A stretch of DNA of 16,543 nt from an uncultured Acetobacteraceae bacterium (GTDB lineage: Bacteria; Pseudomonadota; Alphaproteobacteria; Acetobacterales; Acetobacteraceae), in assembly GCA_937874445.1 (NCBI GenBank), contig CALNAL010000336.1, positions 1-16,543 of the forward strand. Reading direction: 5' to 3'. Below are positions 1 through 6,130 of the stretch, piece by piece. The notes below the pieces were generated by a model, which made no database searches, was not told the DNA's origin, and worked only from the letters and a program-made list of their open reading frames with translations. Each line of letters opens with the position of its first letter. The stretch's first letter is position 1. Both the position numbers and the translations under genes were made by a program.

Positions 1-49
1 ATCTACACCTAAGCCTTCGTCGGCAGCGTCAGATGTGTATAAGAGACAG
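1..49 (+). other. Illumina Nextera i5 adapter left in the assembly (artifact)
   Basis: The bases read as the tail of the P5/i5 primer (1-8), an eight-base index CTAAGCCT (9-16) that matches my recollection of Nextera S508/N508, the read-1 adapter TCGTCGGCAGCGTC (17-30) and the 19-base Tn5 mosaic end AGATGTGTATAAGAGACAG (31-49). Genomic sequence, in frame with ccmC, starts at 50. Open frames starting at 33 and 35 take their N-termini (MCIRDS, MYKRQ) from this adapter and are not genes. Confidence 0.98.
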
Positions 50-696
50 TCTTCGCTCCGGCCGACTGGCAGCAGGGCGACGCCGTGCGCATCATGTACG
101 TGCATGTTCCGGCCGCCTGGATGGCCTCCTTCGGCTATCTTTCGCTCGCGGCCTGCTCGGTGGTCGCGCTGGTGTGGCGCCACCCGCTGGCCGACCTCGC
201 CGCCGTGGAGATCGGTCCGGTGGGGGCCGCCTTCACCGCGCTCTGCCTGGTCAGCGGCAGCCTGTGGGGCAAGCCGATGTGGGGCGCCTGGTGGGTGTGG
301 GACGCCCGGCTGACCTCGGTCGCGGTGCTGTTCTTTCTCTACCTCGGCCACATCGCCCTGGTGCGGGCCTTCGACGACCCCGAGCGCGGCTATCGCGCCG
401 GCGCCATCCTGGCGCTGATCGGCGTGGTCAACCTGCCGGTCATCAAGTTCTCGGTGGCGTGGTGGAATACGCTGCACCAGCCGGATTCCATCCGCTTCAC
501 CAGCGCGCCGACGATGTACATGGGGATGCTGTGGCCGCTGGGGCTGAGCGGACTCGGGTTCATGTTCGGGTTCTGGGCCATCGTCGTGGTGCGTCTGCGG
601 GCGGCGGTGATGGAGCGGCGCATGCGCGCGCTGCTGATGGCCCGGGCGCGTGCCGACCAGAACATGATCGAGACGCCAGAGGGGGCGGGGGCATGA
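50..696 (+). CDS. ccmC: Heme exporter/chaperone protein CcmC, 5' truncated
   Basis: CcmC is an inner-membrane protein of system I cytochrome c maturation. It presents heme at the periplasmic face and, with CcmAB and CcmD, loads it onto CcmE. The readable frame begins at 52 with FAPADWQQGDAVR and continues into IMYVHVPAAWM, the tryptophan-rich WGAWWVWDARLT signature, and VAWWNTLHQPD. The histidines in YVHVP and NTLHQ match the two heme-ligand histidines of E. coli CcmC. The visible part is 214 residues against about 245 in E. coli, so roughly 30 N-terminal residues including the first membrane segment are missing, because the contig ends at the adapter. GTG at 85 is internal, since homology extends upstream of it. 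Its stop overlaps the ccmD start (ATGA, 693-696). Confidence 0.95.
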
Positions 697-851
697 CGCA
701 TCTGCCCTATATCGCGGGCGCGTATGCGGCGGCGCTGGTGGTCTGGCTGGGGCTCGCGGGGAATGCCTGGCGGCGCGTGCGCCTGGCCCGGCGCCGACTC
801 GCGGCGATCGATCCCCGCTTGCATCGGGAAGGGCGGGGAGGAACGTCATGA
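693..851 (+). CDS. ccmD: Heme exporter protein CcmD
   Basis: This 52-residue protein has one N-terminal hydrophobic segment (about residues 6-25, from YIAGAYAAALVVWLGL) followed by a strongly basic cytoplasmic tail (RRVRLARRRL). That is the normal architecture of CcmD, a small membrane protein that helps release holo-CcmE from the CcmABC complex. CcmD is poorly conserved in sequence, so the call rests on size, topology and position between ccmC and ccmE. The start ATG overlaps the ccmC stop by four bases and the TGA overlaps the ccmE ATG by four bases (848-851), indicating translational coupling. A GGGGAGGAACG ribosome-binding site for ccmE lies inside its 3' end. Confidence 0.9.
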   Translation: MTHLPYIAGAYAAALVVWLGLAGNAWRRVRLARRRLAAIDPRLHREGRGGTS

Positions 852-1354
852 CGCGCAAGAATCGCCGGCTGGTCCTGCTGCTGGTCTGCGGCCTCGGGCT
901 GGGCTGCGCCACCGCGCTGGTGCTCTCCGCCTTCAGCGACAACATCGTGTTCTTCCTCTCCCCCGCCGAGGTGGCGGCCAAGGCGCCGCACAACGGACGC
1001 AGCTTCCGCCTCGGCGGGCTGGTGCAGGCCGGCAGCGTCCGACGCGATACCGAGGCCGGCCGCCCGGTGGCCCGCTTCCGTGTGACCGACGGGGCGGCCT
1101 CGGTCGCGGTGGTCTACAGCGGCGTGCTGCCCGACCTGTTCCGCGAGGGGCAGGGGGTGGTGGCGCTCGGCAGCCTGCAGGGCGATGGAACCTTCCGCGC
1201 CGCGGAGGTGCTCGCCAAGCACGACGAGACCTACATGCCGAAAGAGGTCGCCGACGCCTTGAAGAAGAACGGGCACTGGGAGCCGGCCAAGGGACCGCCG
1301 CCGTCGGCGGATTCCTGGGCGCTCCTGACCGGCAAGACCGGCGGACAGAAATAG
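848..1354 (+). CDS. ccmE: Cytochrome c-type biogenesis heme chaperone CcmE
   Basis: CcmE is a membrane-anchored periplasmic chaperone that binds heme covalently and passes it to the CcmF/H lyase. The 168-residue product starts with a basic patch (MTRKNRR) and one membrane anchor (about residues 8-28), then an OB-fold beta-barrel domain. The heme-attachment motif is LAKHDETYMPKEV, with His125 as the predicted covalent ligand and Tyr129 as the supporting residue, corresponding to H130 and Y134 in E. coli. The C-terminal tail is flexible and Lys/Gly/Pro-rich, as in the family. It starts four bases inside ccmD. In many proteobacteria ccmF follows directly; here a repeat-rich gap and an opposite-strand gene follow instead. 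Confidence 0.96.
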   Translation: MTRKNRRLVLLLVCGLGLGCATALVLSAFSDNIVFFLSPAEVAAKAPHNGRSFRLGGLVQAGSVRRDTEAGRPVARFRVTDGAASVAVVYSGVLPDLFREGQGVVALGSLQGDGTFRAAEVLAKHDETYMPKEVADALKKNGHWEPAKGPPPSADSWALLTGKTGGQK

Positions 1355-1377
1355 CCGGCGGAGCAGCAAGGCAAGGT

Positions 1378-1401
1378 GTTCTCCTTTCGCGAAAGGAGAA
1401 C
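1378..1401 (+). terminator. Perfect 24-base palindrome downstream of ccmE
   Basis: The arms GTTCTCCTTTCG and CGAAAGGAGAAC form a perfect inverted repeat with no spacer, beginning 23 bases after the ccmE stop. In RNA it would fold into a hairpin of about ten pairs with a four-base loop. No T-run follows, so it is either a weak terminator or an mRNA 3'-end stabiliser. The bases after it (to about 1425, ending TCATCCGTTAAGAG) resemble 5905-5955, so it is probably also a member of the hairpin repeat family. Confidence 0.5.
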
Positions 1402-1443
1402 CAGGAAAGCTTCATCCGTTAAGAGCACCGCGCCTGTGTCAGC

Positions 1444-1499
1444 CGCGGAGCCCAACGAACGAAAGTCCTTTTGCTTCTTTTCCTTCAGGAAAAGAAGAC
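1444..1499 (-). repeat. Dispersed hairpin repeat, copy in inverted orientation to 16450-16508
   Basis: This 56-base segment matches the reverse complement of 16450-16508 (59 bases), with three substitutions and three single-base length differences in homopolymers, by eye alignment. It contains a ten-pair hairpin (1474-1483 with 1488-1497, loop TTCA) next to a C/T-rich tract. It lies between ccmE and the 3' end of the opposite-strand gene at 1521, so it could serve as a transcription boundary for both. Confidence 0.8.
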
Positions 1500-1520
1500 T
1501 TCCTTCCCTTCCTGGTGGAT

Positions 1521-2222
1521 TCAGGGCGTGGCGGGGAGCGCGATGCCTGTGGGCGGCGTGTCGGCGGTGGTCCAGCCCGGCTGGATGCTGATCTGCGGGA
1601 ATTGGCACAGATCGACCCCCCGGCGTTCCTCGGCGGAGCGGTTCTCGAAGACCACCCGGATATCGAGGAGGCATTCCCCGCGCCAGGGGATGCTGCGCTG
1701 TCCGCCGACGGAAATGCTGCCCTGGGTCAGGCGGTCCTCGCCCCACTGGTTTGCTTCCGGCGGGGAGAGGAACACCTGCTGGATCGGTCGTGCCGAGCGG
1801 TCGAGCAGCAGCACCTGGTGCTCGGTGCCGCTTTCCGGAGGGGCCGAGGCGGCGCTGGCATCGAAGACCACCTGGCGGGAGCGGCAGAGATCGACGCCGC
1901 GCTGCTCCTCGCGGCTGGCGTCGTCGTAGACCACCATGAAGTCGAACAGGCATTCGCGCGTGCGCCCGAAGCGCACCCGCACCGAGCTGCCCGGGTCGAG
2001 GATGCGGTCGCCGAGGCGATCCTCGCCCCACTGCTCGGCGGTCTGGGCCGAGGCATAGAGTTCGTTGATCGCGCGGGAGGCACGGTTCAGCACCGTGACC
2101 TCGCGTTCGGCCAGCGGGGCGGCGGGGCGGAGCGGCTCCGCCAGGGCGGGGGCCGCGACGGCGAGAAGCACCGCCAGAAGCGGCAAGCCGCGGAGGCAGC
2201 GCCGAAGGCCGAAGGCCAGCAC
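1521..2222 (-). CDS. Secreted protein with two tandem copies of a WGEDRL / Cys-Cys domain, function unknown
   Basis: I do not recognise a named family. GTG at 2222 is chosen because it lies five bases past the pheC stop and immediately precedes a basic n-region and a hydrophobic stretch (LPLLAVLLAVAAPALA) ending in a plausible signal peptidase site (ALA-EP, about residue 28). The longer open frame would run into pheC. The 233-residue product has two homologous segments, about residues 41-121 and 136-214. Each has a VLNRAS/LLDRSA opening, a WGEDRL motif, a first Cys (TRECLFD / RGECLLD), a VVYDDASREE or VVFENRSAEE segment, and RGVDLC with a second Cys. The paired cysteines suggest one disulfide per domain in the periplasm. 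It is probably cotranscribed with pheC, but nothing ties it to phenylalanine synthesis. Confidence 0.75.
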   Translation of the reverse strand: MLAFGLRRCLRGLPLLAVLLAVAAPALAEPLRPAAPLAEREVTVLNRASRAINELYASAQTAEQWGEDRLGDRILDPGSSVRVRFGRTRECLFDFMVVYDDASREEQRGVDLCRSRQVVFDASAASAPPESGTEHQVLLLDRSARPIQQVFLSPPEANQWGEDRLTQGSISVGGQRSIPWRGECLLDIRVVFENRSAEERRGVDLCQFPQISIQPGWTTADTPPTGIALPATP

Positions 2223-2227
2223 GGGGG

Positions 2228-3019
2228 TTATTCGAGCCACTTCCTCGTCAGTCCGGCATACTCGCCCGTCGCGAAGGAGAAGTGCAGCCACTGGTCAACA
2301 TAGGCCTTGAGCACCGGATCGCGGGGCAACAGATAGGCCAGCTCGCCAAAGTCGAAGGGCTGGTCGGGATGGATGGCGCAGAGTTCGGGATGCAGCTTCT
2401 GCTGCAGGCGGGTCTCGACGGCATCGGTGATCATGACATCGCCGCGTCCGGCCACCAGTGCGTCGAAGATCGCCGCGTTGTTGGGGAACACGACGATTTC
2501 CGCCGCCTTGAGGGTGGCGCGGTCGAATCGCTCGTTGGTGCCGCCCGGATTGGCCAGCACCTTCACGCCGGCCCGGTCGATCGCCTCCAGGCTGGCAAAA
2601 CGCTCCTTGTCCGTGCAGCGCGCGATGGCGGCCTTGCCGGCGCGCATCACCGGCATGGAGAAGAAGGCGCTCTTCTGGCGCTCCAGGTTGACCGAGATGC
2701 CGCCCATGGCGAGGTCGAACTTGTCGGCGGCGAGGTCGCCCAGCAGGCCGCCCCAGGTGGTGGGGACCAGCTCGACCTTCACGCCCAGGGCCTTGCCGAG
2801 CGAGGCGGCCATGTCCACATCCAGCCCGGAAAAGCTGCCGCTGGCCGCGTCGCGCAGCGAGAAGGGGCGGTAGTCGCCGGTGAGGCCCACCCGCAGGGTG
2901 CCGCGCGCGAGGATCGCGTCGAGCCGCGAAGCGGAGGGTGCGGAGGAGGAGGGAGCCTGCGCGAAGGCGGCAGAGGGCAGCAGCAAGGCCAGCAACAAAA
3001 CACGGAGCAGGGCTCGCAT
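2228..3019 (-). CDS. pheC: Periplasmic cyclohexadienyl dehydratase (prephenate/arogenate dehydratase) of the SBP_bac_3 fold
   Basis: The enzyme decarboxylates and dehydrates prephenate or L-arogenate to phenylpyruvate or L-phenylalanine. The 263-residue product has a signal peptide (MRALLRVLLLALLLPSAAFA, cleavage near residue 20) and a periplasmic binding protein type 2 fold. It follows Pseudomonas PheC closely as I recall that sequence: LRVGLTGDYRPFS, GLDVDMA, MGGISVNLERQ, NPGGTNERF, TDAVETRLQQKLHPELCAIH and FGELAYLLPRD. Glu202 in TDAVE corresponds to the catalytic Glu173 (mature numbering) that separates PheC from transport-type binding proteins. No ABC permease or ATPase lies nearby, which also favours an enzyme over a transporter subunit. 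The start ATG has a GAGG eight bases upstream. A generic annotation as an amino-acid ABC transporter substrate-binding protein is the main alternative. Confidence 0.85.
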   Translation of the reverse strand: MRALLRVLLLALLLPSAAFAQAPSSSAPSASRLDAILARGTLRVGLTGDYRPFSLRDAASGSFSGLDVDMAASLGKALGVKVELVPTTWGGLLGDLAADKFDLAMGGISVNLERQKSAFFSMPVMRAGKAAIARCTDKERFASLEAIDRAGVKVLANPGGTNERFDRATLKAAEIVVFPNNAAIFDALVAGRGDVMITDAVETRLQQKLHPELCAIHPDQPFDFGELAYLLPRDPVLKAYVDQWLHFSFATGEYAGLTRKWLE

Positions 3020-3100
3020 GAAAACCTCACACAGGACTGAAACGGCATTCAACGCGCACGTTTGCTTTGCCGCAACACGAAGCTGTGGCAGAGTGGCGGC

Positions 3101-3286
3101 ATGAGCACAGTTGACCCGAAGAACGCGACAAATTCGCAACAGCTGCCGACCGAGGAGCCCTCCGCCAAACCAGGGACGGCCAAGCCCGACAGCGGCAAGT
3201 TGGGCAAGGAAATCGGCGGCGCACCCGGACCGGAGCCGACCCGCTACGGCGACTGGCAGTTCAAGGGCCGCGTGACCGACTTCTGA
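3101..3286 (+). CDS. DUF1674 / SDHAF4-like succinate dehydrogenase assembly factor
   Basis: The 61-residue product ends with KEIGGAPGPEPTRYGDWQFKGRVTDF, the diagnostic C-terminal block of the DUF1674 family (GGxxGPEPTRYGDW..KGR..DF). The mitochondrial members, SDHAF4/Sdh8, bind flavinylated SdhA and assist assembly of succinate dehydrogenase. The N-terminal part is low-complexity and rich in Lys, Pro and Thr, as usual for the family. ATG at 3101 is preferred over 3062 because the family has short leaders and the earlier residues (MLCRNTKLWQSGG) do not resemble it. The gene is alone on the plus strand, diverging from pheC and converging on folD. No sdh genes are in the window, so its role is inferred from family membership. 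Confidence 0.88.
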   Translation: MSTVDPKNATNSQQLPTEEPSAKPGTAKPDSGKLGKEIGGAPGPEPTRYGDWQFKGRVTDF

Positions 3287-3297
3287 GCGGAGCCTTA

Positions 3298-3321
3298 CCT
3301 GGGCGCCTTCCTGGGCGCCTT
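3298..3321. repeat. Tandem 12-base duplication forming a GGCGCC hairpin between convergent genes
   Basis: CCTGGGCGCCTT occurs twice back to back (3298-3309 and 3310-3321). Because GGCGCC is self-complementary, the two copies can pair (3302-3307 with 3314-3319, loop TTCCTG). It lies between the stop codons of the SDHAF4-like gene and folD, so a shared termination or 3'-end structure is possible, but the stem is only six pairs and no T-run follows. Confidence 0.4.
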
Positions 3322-3330
3322 GCCCCGGAT

Positions 3331-4185
3331 CTAGCCGGCCGGCTGCCCCCGGCGGGCCACGGCCGCGCGCACCGTGTTGTCCAGCAGGCAGGCGATGGTC
3401 ATCGGTCCGACGCCGCCGGGAACCGGCGTGATCGCCGCGGCGTGGGCGGCGCATTCGGCCGTGGCGCAGTCGCCCACCAGCCGGCCGTCGGCGAGGCGGT
3501 TGATCCCGACATCGATGACCACCGCGCCATCGGCCACCCAGTCGCCGCGCACCATCTCGGGGCGGCCGACCGCGGCGATGAGCACCTCGGCGCGGCGGCA
3601 CTCGGCGGCCAGGTCGCGGGTGCGCGAATGGGCGACGGTGACGGTGACGTCGGCATTGGTCAGCAGCGCCGCCATCGGCTTGCCGACGATCGCCGAACGG
3701 CCCAGCACCAGCGCGCGGGTGCCGCGCAGGGAGACGCCGGCCTCCGCCAGCAGATGCATCACCCCGAGCGGGGTGCAGGGAACCAGGGTCGGACGCCCGT
3801 CGTGCAGGTGGCCGACGTTGACAGGGTGGAAGCCATCCACGTCCTTGGCCGGATCGATGGCCGCGATGACGGACTGGGCCCGGATCTGCGGCGGCAGGGG
3901 GAGCTGCACCAGGATGCCGTCCACCGAGGGGTCGGCGTTGAGAGCGGCGACGGTGGCCAGCAGGGTGGCCTCGGAGGTGTCCGCCGGCAGGTGGAGGGTG
4001 CGCGCGGCGATGCCGGCCTTGGCGGCGGCCCGGTCCTTGTTGCGCACATAGACCGCGCTGGCCGGGTCGTCGCCTACCAGCACCACCGCCAGGCCGGGCT
4101 GGAAGGGGAGGGCCGCGACGCGCGACGCCACCGTGGCGCGAAGCCGCAGCGCGACTGCCTTGCCGTCGATCAGGGTGGCCGTCAT
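3331..4185 (-). CDS. folD: Bifunctional methylenetetrahydrofolate dehydrogenase / methenyltetrahydrofolate cyclohydrolase FolD
   Basis: FolD interconverts 5,10-methylene-, methenyl- and 10-formyl-tetrahydrofolate with NADP in the cytoplasm, supplying one-carbon units for purines and formyl-methionine. The 284-residue product has the family's usual length. The N-terminal catalytic part carries SAVYVRNKDRAAAKAGI with the Tyr46-xxx-Lys50 pair, then GILVQLPLPP and KDVDGFHPVN. The nucleotide-binding part has LVLGRSAIVGKPMAALL, ADVTVTVAHSRT and the terminal PVPGGVGPMTIACLLDNT. The start ATG overlaps the DUF167 stop by four bases (4182-4185) and is preceded by GGAGG, indicating translational coupling in a yggT-DUF167-folD operon. 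Confidence 0.97.
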   Translation of the reverse strand: MTATLIDGKAVALRLRATVASRVAALPFQPGLAVVLVGDDPASAVYVRNKDRAAAKAGIAARTLHLPADTSEATLLATVAALNADPSVDGILVQLPLPPQIRAQSVIAAIDPAKDVDGFHPVNVGHLHDGRPTLVPCTPLGVMHLLAEAGVSLRGTRALVLGRSAIVGKPMAALLTNADVTVTVAHSRTRDLAAECRRAEVLIAAVGRPEMVRGDWVADGAVVIDVGINRLADGRLVGDCATAECAAHAAAITPVPGGVGPMTIACLLDNTVRAAVARRGQPAG

Positions 4186-4481
4186 AGCGCCTCCAGTTTG
4201 CTTGCCAGGATCTGCGGGTCGCCCTGGGCGTGCAGAATCTTCTCCCGGCTGGTCTGGCCAAGATGGACCGTCACCGCCGAGCGGGGAAGCCCCAGCGCCT
4301 CGGCCAGCACGGCACAGGCCGCGCGGTTGGCGCGGCCGCCCTCGGCCGCCTCGCTCACGCCGATGCGCAGGCGTGGCCCGTCGGCGGCCGTCACCGTGCC
4401 CTGCAGGCCGGGGCGGCGCGATTTCGGCTGCACCTTGACCGCCAGTTCGAGACCGCCGGCCATGGCGCGCCAGAAGGTCAC
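4182..4481 (-). CDS. DUF167 (YggU) family protein
   Basis: The 99-residue product, read from GTG at 4481, starts VTFWRAMAGGLELAVKVQPKSRR and continues with the DUF167 signature LRIGVSEAAEGGRANRAA and a terminal SREKILHAQGDP block. Members are small cytoplasmic alpha/beta proteins of unknown function, frequently next to yggT. The GTG is chosen because it overlaps the YggT stop (GTGA, 4478-4481) and restores the FWRAxxGG start common among alphaproteobacterial homologs. ATG at 4463 would drop these residues. The stop overlaps the folD start. Function is unknown; position suggests only co-expression with folD. Confidence 0.9.
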   Translation of the reverse strand: MTFWRAMAGGLELAVKVQPKSRRPGLQGTVTAADGPRLRIGVSEAAEGGRANRAACAVLAEALGLPRSAVTVHLGQTSREKILHAQGDPQILASKLEAL

Positions 4482-4795
4482 AGCAGCAGGCCGCGTATGT
4501 TCCCGTACGAGACGGCGTCCGCCAGCCGGCCGACCATCATTTGCACCGCGAAGATGAGGATCAGCAGGATGATCGGGCTGATGTCGACGGCGCCGAGATT
4601 GGGCATGAAGCGGCGAATCGGGCGCAGCGCCGGCTCGGTGACGCGGTAGAGAAAATCGCCGATCGACCAGACCAGCCGGTTGCGCGTGTCGAGCACGTTG
4701 AAGGCCACCAGCATGCTGTAGACCGCGGCGATGATGACCGCCCAGCTGTAAAGTTGCAGCAGCTCGCTCACGATCCAGAAGACGGTGGAAAGCAT
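4478..4795 (-). CDS. YggT family integral membrane protein
   Basis: The 105-residue product has two hydrophobic segments, about residues 3-27 (LSTVFWIVSELLQLYSWAVIIAAVYS region) and 68-93 (VDISPIILLILIFAVQMMVG). Between them is the family motif region DFLYRVTEPALRPIRRFMPN. YggT proteins resemble half of a CcmC/YlmG-like membrane unit and have been linked to osmotic tolerance and, in the YlmG branch, to cell division or plastid nucleoids; no precise role is established here. ATG at 4795 is preferred over longer starts because the upstream residues are Arg/Cys-rich and unlike the family. An AAAGG lies about ten bases upstream. It heads the operon with the DUF167 gene and folD. Confidence 0.9.
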   Translation of the reverse strand: MLSTVFWIVSELLQLYSWAVIIAAVYSMLVAFNVLDTRNRLVWSIGDFLYRVTEPALRPIRRFMPNLGAVDISPIILLILIFAVQMMVGRLADAVSYGNIRGLLL

Positions 4796-4880
4796 GGGGG
4801 TGCCTTTCTGAGAGAGGCCGCAAGCTATCCGGGGCAAGGCCGATGCGCAACGTCTGCACGGAGGACGTGCGCAAGGACGC

Positions 4881-4909
4881 TTGACTTGGCGCTTCTCTCT
4901 GCGCATGTT
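4881..4909 (+). promoter_or_regulatory. Possible sigma-70 promoter for tRNA-Ala
   Basis: A -35-like TTGACT (4881-4886) is followed after 17 bases by a weak -10 CATGTT (4904-4909; three of six consensus positions). Transcription would start near 4916 and give a leader of roughly 38 bases before the mature tRNA. The -35 is good and the -10 is poor, so this is tentative. Confidence 0.35.
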
Positions 4910-4953
4910 CCGCCGGCTCGCGCGGCCTGACGGCCGGGCGAGGCTGGCGGAAT

Positions 4954-5029
4954 GGGGCTGTAGCTCAGCTGGGAGAGCGCCTCGTTCGCAATGAGGAGGT
5001 CAGGGGTTCGATTCCCCTCAGCTCCACCA
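4954..5029 (+). tRNA. tRNA-Ala, anticodon CGC
   Basis: The 76-base sequence folds as a canonical cloverleaf. The acceptor GGGGCTG pairs with CAGCTCC (one G-U), the D-arm is TAGCTCAGCTGGGAGAGC, the anticodon stem CCTCG/TGAGG encloses loop TTCGCAA with anticodon CGC at 4987-4989, and the T-arm is GGGGTTCGATTCCCC. The discriminator A and CCA end are encoded (5026-5029). It decodes GCG, a frequent alanine codon in a GC-rich genome. No integrase or duplicated 3' end is visible downstream, so there is no sign that the tRNA serves as an attachment site here. Confidence 0.97.
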
Positions 5030-5323
5030 CCGTTCCGCCGAGTGCCACCCTCCCTTCCTAAATCTGTTGCTTCCGGGAATTCCGTTTCCCCGGAGCCGGC
5101 GCGCGTCCCCGGGGCTCGTTTTGCCGGAGGCGGAGCGCGCCCATCTCTGGGAAATCCGCACGAGCGGAGCCTGGCAACCGTCCGGCCGCGAGGCGCGTGC
5201 CGCCCGGATAAATTTTTGTGTACTTCCCGTCGGGACGGAAGCGCAGGCCAGCCTTGCTGGCAGATTTTGCCGGGATATTGTAACGTTTTCGGAAATATTA
5301 CGGAAAGGGCCAGACGCAATCTC

Positions 5324-5699
5324 ATGTCTCTGTTCGTTGCCGGCATGCTGCTGACCGCCTGTACCCAGCATTCCAGGACGTACCAGCTTCCTGCCCCGCA
5401 ACCAGCCGCCCCCGCCCGCGTGGAGAAGGCGCCCCGCGCGCAGCTTCCCTTCCCGGCAGGGGAATGGGTCGAGCTGGGGCACCAGCAGAACAGCCCCATG
5501 CCGGCTGGCAGGATGATTTTCTCGCGGTCTTTTTTATTCGTTTTCCCGAGCGCGCGGCGGATGGGCGCCGTTGGACCAGGACAAGGATTGGAAGCCCGGC
5601 CAGGAAGGCCCGCAGCAGCAAGCCTATATCGAGCGCAAGCTGAAGGAAGCGCTGGATTTTCGTCCGATCGTCGAGAAGGTCGTGCAGAACAGGCTCTGA
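5324..5699 (+). pseudogene. Probable small lipoprotein gene, apparently frameshifted
   Basis: From ATG 5324 the frame reads MSLFVAGMLLTACTQHS, a short lipoprotein signal with lipobox LTAC, then a Pro/Ala-rich linker to about 5515. Codon third positions are GC-rich to that point. From about 5565 coding character moves to the next frame, reading APLDQDKDWKPGQEGPQQQ, then AYIERKLKEALDFRPIVEKV and VQNRL before a TGA at 5697-5699. The first frame becomes compositionally poor after 5515, and a TGA at 5514-5516 blocks the second frame upstream. The two halves look like one gene broken between about 5500 and 5565, where a six-T run (5530-5535) is a likely slip site. A sequencing error, a true pseudogene, or two unrelated fragments are all possible. 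I do not recognise the family. Confidence 0.5.
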
Positions 5700-5904
5700 C
5701 CGCGGGGGCAGAGGCCGGGCGGCAGCCTCCATGCCCCGGAAGAGGGCGTGGACGTTCGAAGGAAAGGCCTGTTCTTCCTATGGTGCGTCTGCCGGATTCT
5801 TCGAGGCCCTTCCTGCGGCGGGGAGTCGGGGCGCGTGTTCTGGCGGGAGACCTGAGCGACAGGAATCCGGAGCCCCCCTGTCGGCCCTGCGGGTGGATGG
5901 CAGG

Positions 5905-5955
5905 AAGAGGTTCTTTCCGAAGAATAAAGAATCAAAAGACGTCATCCGTTCAAGA
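5905..5955 (+). repeat. Degenerate copy of the hairpin-plus-purine repeat
   Basis: The stretch GGTTCTTTCCGAAGAATAAA through TCATCCGTTCAAGAA resembles both 1378-1425 (shared TCATCCGTT and purine tract) and 16450-16495 (ttctt/aagaa arms, CAAAA-GAC, TCCGTT). Alignment needs several gaps, so this is a weaker family member than the 1444/16450 pair. Confidence 0.4.
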
Positions 5956-6053
5956 AACGTCGTGGAGTTTCGGCGCTGCTCGCTTGAGGCGGATACCCTC
6001 GCCGGCTTCGGTTTTCCATCCCCAGTCTCAAACTCGCGGGGAGAGCAAAGGTC

Positions 6054-6104
6054 ATACCGAATCCCGTTGACCGCGACTCCTGCGCGGGCAACGGGATTTG
6101 GTAT
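6054..6104. repeat. Long intergenic palindrome (16-pair stem plus inner stem)
   Basis: ATACCGAATCCCGTTG (6054-6069) pairs with CAACGGGATTTGGTAT (6089-6104), with a single G-T pair. The 19-base loop contains a further CCGCG/CGCGG stem. No T-run follows on either strand and no gene ends nearby, so it looks more like a REP-type palindromic element than a terminator. Confidence 0.65.
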
Positions 6105-6130
6105 TGCGTGCGGGGATGGTGGGGCGGCCG

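Noticed and set aside
33..851. Open frame of 272 codons starting in the adapter
   Set aside because: Its N-terminus is adapter sequence and most of it is out of frame with ccmC. Only the last 52 codons are real (ccmD).
3062..3100. Upstream ATG for the SDHAF4-like gene
   Set aside because: The added residues do not resemble the family. ATG 3101 gives the usual short leader.
4954..5323. tRNA-associated integration site
   Set aside because: No integrase, phage gene or repeated tRNA 3' end is visible in the downstream sequence of this window.
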